Positions 1 to 5,864 of a stretch of DNA of 11,241 nt are shown one piece after another (the first letter of the stretch is position 1; the number at the start of each line of letters is the position of its first letter). The translations under genes and the position numbers were made by a program. The notes beneath the pieces are model-generated. The model saw only the letters and a list, made by a program, of their open reading frames with translations. It was not told the DNA's origin and did not search any database. The DNA is taken from assembly GCA_026398575.1 (NCBI GenBank), contig JAPLSP010000708.1:1-11241 (forward strand), in the 5' to 3' direction. Source of the DNA: Candidatus Sumerlaeota bacterium. Its GTDB lineage: Bacteria; Sumerlaeota; Sumerlaeia; JADFCT01.

Positions 1-43
1 CCTACCATTCGGCGCCAATCCGGATAGACCGCGTCTTTTATTG

Positions 44-1171
44 ATGGGCAACATGGATTCTTCACTTCCGCTTTCAGATCAGGAAGCCAGACAGCTTAAG
101 GATTATTTATTGCACGCGCGGCGGCGCGTGCTTAATTATCTGGATCGCCCGAAATACTGGCGGCGGTTCGGCCCCGATGAAATCCGCGATCATCACTTCC
201 TCTATCTGCGCGCGGGCGGCAAAGCGTTGCGCCCTGCGCTGCTGCTGACGGCGTGCCAAGCCGCCGGTGGCGATCCCAAACTCGCCCTGCCCGCCGCCTG
301 CGCAGTCGAAGTCTTCCACGTCTGGTCGCTCGTTCACGACGACATCCTGGATCGTGACGAACTGCGGCGCGGACAGCCGACCGTCCATGCCTTCGCGCGG
401 CAGCGACTCCGCGAATTAAACCTCACGCCAATGACGCCCGCCGAACGCGATCATCTGGCCAACGGCATGGCGATCCTGGTGGGCGACAATCTGCTGGCCT
501 TCGCGCTGGCGTTGCTCAATGAACTCCACGGCGTCGCGGGCGTCGCGCCGGAAGTGGCGGCATGGCTGGCGGGCGAACTGGCCACGACGACGATCAACGG
601 CCTCATCGAGGGTGAAATGCTGGACTGCCTGTTCGAGAAGCGTCCGCTCGAATCCCTGAGCGCGGACGACGCGCTCGATATGCTGCGCAAAAAAACCGGC
701 TGCCTGCTGGAATTCTGCATGGCCGCGGGTGTGATGATCGCATTGAACCGCCGCGCCGCGCGCGCGCCCGAAGTCAAAGCCGCCCGCGCCTACGCCCGCC
801 ATTGCGGATTGGCGTTTCAATTGCAGGATGATTTGTTGGGACTGACCGGTGACGAAAAAGAGTTGAGCAAACCCGTCGGCGCCGACGTGCGCGCGGGCAA
901 ACGCACGCCGATCTTTCTCTTTGCATACGAAGCGGCCAACGAGCGCCAGCGCGCGCGCATCCGCCGTACGCTGGGCCATCCAAACCTGAGCAATCGCGAG
1001 GTTGCCGAATTCATCGCCTTCCTGGAATCGCTCGGCGCCCTCGATCGCGCGCGCAGCCTGGCCCATGGCGAAATCGCCGCCGCCCTTAAATGCCTCGACG
1101 CCTTCCCCCCCTCCCCCGCCCGCGACCGACTGGCCTCGCTCGCGCGCTTCATGATCCAACGCGACCGCTGA
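44..1171 (+). CDS. Polyprenyl (isoprenyl) diphosphate synthase, trans-type
   Basis: This cytosolic prenyltransferase family condenses isopentenyl diphosphate with an allylic diphosphate to build GPP, FPP, GGPP or longer chains for quinones, undecaprenol or carotenoids. The 375-residue protein has the family landmarks in order: the substrate-binding GGKALRP (about 58-64, a variant of GGKxRP), the first Asp-rich motif in VHDDILDRDELRRG (Asp 99, 100 and 103), and the second Asp-rich region QDDLLGLTGD (Asp 262-263), followed by KPVGADVRAGKRTP. The second motif is DDLLG rather than DDxxD, as in many bacterial short-chain/GGPP synthases. Chain length cannot be read reliably. The length is slightly above the usual 290-350 because of an N-terminal extension. 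The start is uncertain: TTG at 41, ATG at 44 and ATG at 53 are all in frame and none has a clear Shine-Dalgarno; I chose the first ATG. The gene converges on the kinase gene to its right. Confidence 0.93.
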   Translation: MGNMDSSLPLSDQEARQLKDYLLHARRRVLNYLDRPKYWRRFGPDEIRDHHFLYLRAGGKALRPALLLTACQAAGGDPKLALPAACAVEVFHVWSLVHDDILDRDELRRGQPTVHAFARQRLRELNLTPMTPAERDHLANGMAILVGDNLLAFALALLNELHGVAGVAPEVAAWLAGELATTTINGLIEGEMLDCLFEKRPLESLSADDALDMLRKKTGCLLEFCMAAGVMIALNRRAARAPEVKAARAYARHCGLAFQLQDDLLGLTGDEKELSKPVGADVRAGKRTPIFLFAYEAANERQRARIRRTLGHPNLSNREVAEFIAFLESLGALDRARSLAHGEIAAALKCLDAFPPSPARDRLASLARFMIQRDR

Positions 1172-1289
1172 GCATGGCGCCCGATTTATTCGCTGTTCTT
1201 TTTCCAAGAACTCATATTCGCAAATACGATAACATAAAAATCACCGCGAATACTCATGCCGGAAGAGGAGATCAATGCGGATGGGAGAG
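1172..1289. other. Intergenic spacer left of palindromic element copy 1
   Basis: This is the left part of the roughly 300-bp gap between two convergent genes. It has no convincing ORF. It holds short degenerate pieces rich in 'cgcgaat', 'cgcaaat' and 'gcggat', which resemble the repeat at 5375-5439 and may be eroded repeat material. The last ~15 bases (about 1273-1289) resemble the flank of the second palindromic element on the opposite strand, so that repeat may extend a little beyond its perfect arms. Confidence 0.4.
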
Positions 1290-1424
1290 GCGCCAGCTTT
1301 TGGAGTATAAGAGCGGAGATTCTCGCTTCGCTGCGAACTCCCGCTTGCCGCCTTCTTTTTAGCGCCAGGGCCATTGAAACGCCAAAAAGAAGGCGGCAAG
1401 CCACCTTACTCCAAAAGCTGGCGC
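1290..1424 (+). repeat. Palindromic dispersed element, copy 1 (135 bp)
   Basis: The outer arms 1290-1307 and 1407-1424 are perfect 18-bp inverted repeats (GCGCCAGCTTTTGGAGTA and its complement). Inside, 1343-1364 and 1380-1401 form a second stem that matches at 21 of 22 positions around a 15-nt loop. Between the outer and inner stems, on one side only, lies a ~35-nt segment (1308-1342) that can fold into its own imperfect hairpin, giving a three-arm, junction-like layout. A second copy lies at 5656-5792 in the opposite orientation. The 50 nt at 1299-1348 are identical to the complement of 5734-5783. This copy sits between convergent genes. No transposase is encoded. It resembles a MITE- or REP-type dispersed palindrome; the family name is unknown to me. 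Confidence 0.85.
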
Positions 1425-1475
1425 AGTTCCTATCCGCAAAAAAACTTTCGTTTCAGGATGCGCGGGTTGGAAAAC

Positions 1476-3425
1476 CTATGGGGCGAGATTGACTTTGATT
1501 TCGTCGGGCGCGCCCGGGGTGGCGCCGGAGGGGATGAGGCGGGCGGTCCAGGCTGCGTAGCCGGGCGCTTCGATTTGCACGTCGCAGGATTTATTTTGCG
1601 GCAGGCGAAGCAAAAGCGGCGTAAGGCCGGCTTCCTGGCCGTCCAGCTTCACAATCGCCGCGGCTTCGGGCGGTTCGGCGATAAAGACAAACGATACCAG
1701 CGGAGGCTCTGTCCCTGGGGAGGGAGCGCCGGCGTTGGCATTGGCGGGCGCGGCGCCCGGAGCATTTGCAGGCGCATTGGTTGCAGGCGCGCCAGCCGTT
1801 GCATTTGCAGCAGCGGCATTCGCGGGCGCGGTGTTCGCGGGCGCGGTGTTCGCAGCGGGAGTGGGTTTTGCATTCAGAACCGGCGCGCCCGGCTTGGCGC
1901 CCGCGGCCGGCGCCGCCGCTTTCAATTCCTCCGGCGTCTTGCGCTGGAATGAAAGGATAGCGGTATTGAAAGAGAACCATGACGCCGCCGAATTCAAGGC
2001 GCCGATCACCGCAACCAGGACCAGGATGAGCGCGCTTGCAGTCAGCAAAAACTTCCAATGTTCCGCGGCCCAGCGGCGCCATCCAGGCTTGTGGATAATG
2101 ACCGCCGCCTCTCTGATCTTGTCCCTTGGCGCGCGGTCCGAACCATGCCTCGTTTCGGCATGGCTGGAATCCCGCGGCTTCGGCGGCTGGCTGGAATCCT
2201 GCCGCATTTCCACTTCGTTCAATTCCTGCCACGATGGCGTTTCATCCAGGTCCGGCCACGCCGGCTCTTGTTTTACATCCTGCTGCGCCGGAGTCAGGCT
2301 GGAATCCAACGATGCCGGGGTTTGTCTGGAATTCAGCCGCGCCGTCAGCTCGCTCAGCGCCCAATCGTCATCGCCGACAATCGCAGCGCCCGTCAATTCG
2401 CCGATAGCTTCTTCTTTGTCCTGCGGAACCGCTTCTTCGCGCGGAGCGGGCGATTTTGAAGGCTCAGATGAAGCGGGATGCAGGGTAAAATCCGAAATGT
2501 CTTGCGCAAGCTGAAGGTCCAATTCATCCGGCGCAGACATGGGCGGCGCCTCGTCCGCTTCCAAAATCGGTTCGCCCTGAACGCCCTTCGCGCTGGCGCC
2601 GCCCGGGACGACATTCACGCCGGGTTGCTTCAGGGCTTGCTTCAGGGCTTCATCCAAGACCGCCTGGAATATGCTCTCATTCTGAAAGCGCTCCAACGTT
2701 GAAGCGGCAGTGGCCCTGAGGATGCAGGCGATGACGGGCTCGGGGACGCTGTGGCGCTTCAGGCTGCGGGAGATGTTGTCGGTTGCGTGCGATCCGGTCA
2801 GCATCTCGAACAGAATCAAGCCGGTCGCATAAACATCCGCCGAGGGCTTGACCTCGGCGCCCTGGCGCTGTTCCGGCGCCATATAACTATACAGGCCCGC
2901 GATCAGGGGACCAAACGCCTGGTTCAGGTTATCCATCGCCAGCAACGACTGGGCCAGATCCTCCATGACCTTGCCCAATCCAAAACCCGTGATCTTGACC
3001 GTTCCGTCCTTGGCGATCAGGATGTTTTCCGGTTTCAAATCCCGATGAAGCATCCCGTGCCGATGGGCTTCGGCCAAGCCCTCCATGACCGGCGCCAATA
3101 TGCGCATCGCCGTTTGCAGAGGCAGGATGCCGCGCGCGCGGATATATTCGCGAAGGTTTTGCCCCTCGACGTATTCCATGACGATAAAGGGCGGCTCATG
3201 AGCGGCTTCGAGGCGCTGAATGCCGGCGAAGACGGGATGTTTTGGCGCCGGCTCGAGTTTTCCTTCTTTGCGCAGATGGCGGATGTACTCGGGATCGAAA
3301 GGCAGCTTCAGCGCCACTTGCCTTCCGTTGGCGGTGTCTTCCGCCAGCCACACCTCGCACATCCCGCTCGTGCCCAGCGGTTCGAGCAAGCTGTAGATTT
3401 CAATTTTTTCATTGGCGAAGAACAT
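1476..3425 (-). CDS. Membrane-anchored Ser/Thr protein kinase with C-terminal PEGA domain and GFG in place of DFG
   Basis: This 649-residue Hanks-type kinase has a cytoplasmic catalytic domain at about residues 8-265, a long acidic/Pro/Ser linker (about 285-440), one transmembrane helix (about 459-477), an Ala/Asn/Pro-rich stalk (about 500-570) and a PEGA-like domain (about 575-649; VKLDGQEAGLTPLLLRL, then APGY) that should face the periplasm. Visible kinase elements are the glycine loop LGTSGMCEVW (18-26), Lys40 in VALK, HRDLKPEN (127-134) with Asp129, and MAPEQ (182-186). The metal-binding DFG is changed: residues 147-149 read GFG (codon at 2985-2987), so activity is doubtful or metal-independent. 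The glycine loop is also degenerate (G-x-S-G). ATG 3425 is fixed as the start by an in-frame stop 10-12 bases upstream. No good Shine-Dalgarno is seen. The upstream same-strand neighbour encodes a SUMF1-fold protein, a family often linked to kinases in PVC-type bacteria. The two genes are separated by a large palindrome and may not share a transcript. Confidence 0.92.
   Translation of the reverse strand: MFFANEKIEIYSLLEPLGTSGMCEVWLAEDTANGRQVALKLPFDPEYIRHLRKEGKLEPAPKHPVFAGIQRLEAAHEPPFIVMEYVEGQNLREYIRARGILPLQTAMRILAPVMEGLAEAHRHGMLHRDLKPENILIAKDGTVKITGFGLGKVMEDLAQSLLAMDNLNQAFGPLIAGLYSYMAPEQRQGAEVKPSADVYATGLILFEMLTGSHATDNISRSLKRHSVPEPVIACILRATAASTLERFQNESIFQAVLDEALKQALKQPGVNVVPGGASAKGVQGEPILEADEAPPMSAPDELDLQLAQDISDFTLHPASSEPSKSPAPREEAVPQDKEEAIGELTGAAIVGDDDWALSELTARLNSRQTPASLDSSLTPAQQDVKQEPAWPDLDETPSWQELNEVEMRQDSSQPPKPRDSSHAETRHGSDRAPRDKIREAAVIIHKPGWRRWAAEHWKFLLTASALILVLVAVIGALNSAASWFSFNTAILSFQRKTPEELKAAAPAAGAKPGAPVLNAKPTPAANTAPANTAPANAAAANATAGAPATNAPANAPGAAPANANAGAPSPGTEPPLVSFVFIAEPPEAAAIVKLDGQEAGLTPLLLRLPQNKSCDVQIEAPGYAAWTARLIPSGATPGAPDEIKVNLAP
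1819..1848. repeat. 15-bp exact tandem duplication inside the kinase gene
   Basis: The unit TTCGCGGGCGCGGTG occurs twice head to tail at 1819-1833 and 1834-1848. On the coding strand it gives the repeated pentapeptide ANTAP of the Ala/Asn/Pro stalk between the membrane helix and the PEGA domain. Degenerate copies continue on both sides (about 1735-1860). Such stalks tend to vary in copy number between strains. Confidence 0.75.
2163..2334. repeat. 27-bp periodic repeats in the kinase linker coding region
   Basis: GCTGGAATCC appears at 2163-2172, 2190-2199 and 2298-2307, with a near copy TCTGGAATTC at 2325-2334. The first pair and the second pair are each 27 bp apart. On the coding strand this gives nine-residue units beginning DSS or NSR (residues 365-382 and 410-427) in the disordered linker. 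A small hairpin, CCATGCC/GGCATGG (2143-2149 and 2157-2163), abuts the first unit. Confidence 0.55.
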
Positions 3426-3436
3426 GGCCGGCCATC

Positions 3437-3442
3437 ATTATA
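3437..3442 (-). promoter_or_regulatory. Possible -10 box of the kinase gene
   Basis: The minus strand reads a perfect TATAAT 11 bases upstream of the kinase ATG. No good -35 box lies at the right distance. If used, transcription would begin only a few bases before the ATG, giving a nearly leaderless message, which would agree with the absence of a Shine-Dalgarno. Confidence 0.25.
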
Positions 3443-3486
3443 TTCAAAAATCGGGCGTCTCACGATTTTGAATGCGAGTATTAATC

Positions 3487-3824
3487 GCCGCTAAGCGGCT
3501 CTGGAGTTTGGACATTTGAGCGCGTAAAACCTGCTTCAGCAGGTTCCTCCTTGCCCCCGGCTTTAGCCGGCGGGTTGAGATGCTCTCTCCTTTTTTGCAG
3601 CGCGCTTTAGCGCGGCTTCTCGACGCGCTTTAGCATTTCCGCCACATTACCTGCATCTGATATATGGAAGGGGAAAATATGGCTGAAGCCTCCGTCGAGA
3701 AGCCGCGCTGAAGCGCGCTCATAAGTTTTATGTTGCCCTTGCGCCCCGCCGGCTAAAGCCGGGGGCAAGGAGGAACCTGCTGAAGCAGGTCGCCAAATGT
3801 CCAAACTCCAGCGCCGCGAAGCGG
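3487..3824. repeat. 338-bp nested palindrome made of REP-like hairpins
   Basis: The two halves are inverted copies of one another: 3501-3518 with 3794-3811 (18 of 18), 3529-3574 with 3745-3790 (46 of 46) and 3599-3625 with 3693-3719 (26 of 27; the mismatch allows G-T pairing). Each arm is itself a string of small palindromes with CTTTAG, CTTCAG or CTAAG centres: GCCGCTAAGCGGC (3487-3499), AACCTGCTTCAGCAGGTT (3528-3545), CCGGCTTTAGCCGG (3557-3570) and CGCGCTTTAGCGCG (3601-3614), with counterparts on the right. The centre (about 3626-3692) is less ordered but contains GGCTGAAGCC. It fills the 420-bp gap between the SUMF1 gene and the kinase gene, both on the minus strand, and has no coding potential I trust. 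It resembles a cluster of REP/BIME units mobilised by RAYT transposases. It could also end or stabilise the SUMF1 transcript. Confidence 0.88.
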
Positions 3825-3845
3825 AATATTCTCATAAATCCTTGT

Positions 3846-5297
3846 CTAATTCTTGGTCAGGGAAGCCGTCACTCGAAAACCGGTGATGCTGTAGCTCATC
3901 GAAGAAAAGGAGCGGTTGCGCTTCGCCGAACGGCAGCGCGAAGCGCTGTCGGACGCCGATCCGCCGCGAATGACGCGCTCCATTCCCGTGTCCGGCCCGC
4001 CGGGATTCTTTTGATTCCCGCCCGCATAGCTGTCGGCGTACCAATCGAGACACCATTCGCTGACGTTGCCATACATATCGAATAGACCCCAGGGATTGGC
4101 CCGCCGGGTCTTGACCGGATGCGGCGTTCCGTTCGAGTCCGGCGCCACCCAGTCAAAAGCCGCTAGATCGGAGTCAATGTTGCCGAACCAGAATTTCGCC
4201 TTGCTTCCGGCGCGGCAGGCATATTCCCACTGCGCTTCGGTCGGAAGGCGATAAGCCAAATTCAGGAAGTTCGTCCGGGTGGTCAGCGCCTCGCAAAACT
4301 TCGCCGCATCCTCCCACGAAACCTGCCCCGCCGGGAAATCCGCGCTTTTCCACTGAGAGGAGTGTTTTCTCATCACCACCAGAAACTGCGCCTGCGTTAC
4401 TTCTGTTTCACCCATCCAAAAGCCATCGAGCTCGACTTTGTGCTGCGGGCCTTCGTTATTGTATCTTCCGATCTCGGACGCGGGCGAGCCCATCTCGAAC
4501 GTTCCGCCCTTGATCCGGATCATCTTCAGCTTGACGCCGTTCCCAAGGGCTTCCTCATAGTTTTCGCCTTCGCGAAGCGCGAGGAACGCCGTCTTGGTGG
4601 GGGGCGCATCCAGGGCGTTCAGCAAATCCACCATGAGGCTCGACGTGGTTTTGGGGAGCGAGGCAACGGTCGCGGAAGACGCCGCGGCGCCGGCTGGAAT
4701 ACCCGGGACTGCCGGACTGCCAGCGGCGGGCGGCGGGCCGGCATTTTTGGGAGCGCCGGCAGCGCTCGCGATTGGAACCGGCGTGTCGGCGAGAGTCATC
4801 ATCTTGCGGATGCCTTTGCTCCAGCCGCGCTGACGGCGCAGTTCGACGCCGTCCGGCGAACACAATATGATGAGAGGCAATACCGTCGTCTGCGCGGCGG
4901 GCGCCTGGGCAAGATAGACGGGCAGCGTTGGCGGGAGCGAAAGCCGCGCGACCCATTGGGCGATGCCCGCCCGTTCGCTTTCGACTCCCAGCGCCACCGC
5001 GATCCCGCGATATTGCGACGGCGGCAATCCGGCCAGCTCGGCCAGGGCTTCGGCGGCCTTCGGCGTGTCCTGGGTAAAGACGTAGATCACCATCGGCTGC
5101 GCGCTGTCTTTCACGGCTGCGCCCAGCGTTTGCGGCATTCCGCCTGCGAGGGGCATGACGTACCATTCCAGCGCCGCGCAGGTCGTGGCCGGCGCGGCGC
5201 TGTTGGGGGCTGCCGGAGGCGCCGCCCATGGCGCAAAGGGATGCGGCGCAAGGAATGCAGCGCACGATGCAAAAAAAACAATCCAGAAATTTTTCAT
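3846..5297 (-). CDS. Exported SUMF1/FGE-fold protein with thioredoxin-like N-terminal region
   Basis: The preferred start is the ATG at 5297, which gives 483 residues beginning MKNFWIVFFASC, a short signal-peptide-like stretch. An upstream in-frame GTG (5357) would bury this signal. Residues about 40-170 look like a thioredoxin fold (MVIYVFTQ, then a helix, then VLPLIILCSPDG with a cis-Pro-like site) but lack CxxC. An Ala/Pro linker (about 175-225) follows. Residues about 255-480 are a sulfatase-modifying-factor domain with GGTFEMGS (264-271), ETEVTQAQF (297-305), LPTEAQWEYACRAG (351-364), YGNVSEWC (409-416), VIRGGS (442-447) and GFRV (473-476). True formylglycine-generating enzymes use two cysteines in a C-x4-C arrangement before this end. 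Here only the first (Cys455) seems kept and the second position is Arg, so FGE catalysis is unlikely. A binding or structural role in the cell envelope is more plausible. The kinase gene lies downstream on the same strand. Confidence 0.88.
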   Translation of the reverse strand: MKNFWIVFFASCAAFLAPHPFAPWAAPPAAPNSAAPATTCAALEWYVMPLAGGMPQTLGAAVKDSAQPMVIYVFTQDTPKAAEALAELAGLPPSQYRGIAVALGVESERAGIAQWVARLSLPPTLPVYLAQAPAAQTTVLPLIILCSPDGVELRRQRGWSKGIRKMMTLADTPVPIASAAGAPKNAGPPPAAGSPAVPGIPAGAAASSATVASLPKTTSSLMVDLLNALDAPPTKTAFLALREGENYEEALGNGVKLKMIRIKGGTFEMGSPASEIGRYNNEGPQHKVELDGFWMGETEVTQAQFLVVMRKHSSQWKSADFPAGQVSWEDAAKFCEALTTRTNFLNLAYRLPTEAQWEYACRAGSKAKFWFGNIDSDLAAFDWVAPDSNGTPHPVKTRRANPWGLFDMYGNVSEWCLDWYADSYAGGNQKNPGGPDTGMERVIRGGSASDSASRCRSAKRNRSFSSMSYSITGFRVTASLTKN

Positions 5298-5374
5298 GGA
5301 AACATTCCGCACAACATTCCTTGGATGATAGGCTGTTATCCCACGCCGAACGACCACATGTTGTCGTTCATTGC

Positions 5375-5439
5375 CATCCGCGCTATCCGCGAAATCCGTG
5401 GTTGAAAATTAGCCACGTATTTCGCGGATGATGCGGATG
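5375..5439. repeat. Imperfect inverted repeat of the 'atccgcgaaat' type
   Basis: Arms 5375-5403 and 5411-5439 match at 24 of 29 positions around a 7-nt loop (CATCCGC...ATCCGCGAAAT...CGTGG and its complement). Sequences of this flavour are common as dispersed repeats in several GC-rich bacterial groups. It lies in the presumed leader of the SUMF1 gene, between the candidate promoter and the start codon. Confidence 0.7.
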
Positions 5440-5490
5440 TCGCGCCGCGAAAGGGAGAGCCTTGCCTATGTTAATCCGCGCAATGCGCAA

Positions 5491-5520
5491 ATTATAAGGG
5501 CATAGGCGCCGCAAAAGCAA
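5491..5520 (-). promoter_or_regulatory. Candidate promoter of the SUMF1-fold gene
   Basis: The minus strand carries TTGCTT (5520-5515), an 18-bp spacer and a perfect TATAAT (5496-5491), placing the start of transcription near 5484, about 190 bases before the ATG at 5297. The dyad GCGCAATGCGC (5478-5488) covers the predicted start point. The outer repeats GCCTATG (5464-5470) and CATAGGC (5501-5507) flank the -10 box. This is an operator-like arrangement. Confidence 0.4.
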
Positions 5521-5548
5521 TAGAATGTGGTTCCATAACTCAAACCTA

Positions 5549-5579
5549 TTGACACGCGCGCGGCGCACAGCGATAGGAT
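5549..5579 (+). promoter_or_regulatory. Possible promoter toward the ParB-like gene
   Basis: A perfect TTGACA (5549-5554) is followed, after a long 19-bp spacer, by TAGGAT (5574-5579). If active, it would make a leader of roughly 280 bases in which the whole second palindromic element is transcribed ahead of the gene at 5865. The -10 is poor and the spacing is not ideal. Confidence 0.3.
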
Positions 5580-5655
5580 GTCGGTGGATTGCTTGAAACG
5601 GCTGGGTGGGCGCCTGGTCGTGTGCGCGAAAAGCAAATTCATGCGGACAGGAGCA

Positions 5656-5792
5656 GCGCCAGCATTTGGAGTGCGGTTGCTTGCTGCCGCTTTAGCTACG
5701 CCAATCTTGCAGATCATCGAAGCAAAAGCGGCAGCAAGCGGGAGTTCGCAGCGAAGCGAGAATCTCCGCTCTTATACTCCAAATGCTGGCGC
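5656..5792 (-). repeat. Palindromic dispersed element, copy 2 (137 bp)
   Basis: The outer arms 5656-5672 and 5776-5792 are perfect 17-bp inverted repeats with the same sequence as copy 1 apart from one base near the GCGCCAGC end of each arm. The inner stem is 5679-5693 with 5725-5739 (15 of 15) around a 31-nt loop. The conserved side segment is 5740-5775. Relative to copy 1 the element is inverted. 5734-5783 is identical to the complement of 1299-1348, whereas the inner stem differs in sequence but still pairs. It sits between the divergent starts of the SUMF1 and ParB-like genes, so it cannot be only a transcription terminator. Confidence 0.85.
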
Positions 5793-5864
5793 CGCTTCCC
5801 ACTGCATTGTTTTCATCCCATAGGCAAAAAAGCGCGATCGGAATTCTAAGTCGGAGCACTAAGC

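Noticed and set aside
416..1207. Long minus-strand open frame (263 codons) over the prenyl synthase gene
   Set aside because: It is a mirror frame of a clearly conserved GC-rich gene. Its product is low-complexity Ala/Gly/Gln/Arg with no family features.
1735..2514. Plus-strand open frame (259 codons) opposite the kinase linker
   Set aside because: The minus strand carries the recognisable kinase. This frame is an antisense artefact of the Ala/Pro-rich repeats.
2751..3494. Plus-strand open frame (247 codons) opposite the kinase domain
   Set aside because: It is antisense to the conserved catalytic domain and has no recognisable motif or ribosome site.
3487..3824. CRISPR array
   Set aside because: The repeats are inverted, mirrored and of different kinds. 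There are no regularly spaced identical direct repeats with unique spacers.
3846..5297. Genuine formylglycine-generating enzyme for sulfatases
   Set aside because: Only one of the two C-x4-C catalytic cysteines is present and no sulfatase gene is nearby.
4362..5405. Plus-strand open frame (347 codons) opposite the SUMF1-fold gene
   Set aside because: It is Arg/Gly-rich antisense to a gene with clear FGE motifs and a signal-peptide-like start.
5578..5849. Two overlapping plus-strand small frames spanning the second palindromic element
   Set aside because: Most of their length is the repeat itself. Similar peptides arise from copy 1 in other frames, showing that the repeat, not selection on protein, creates the open frames.
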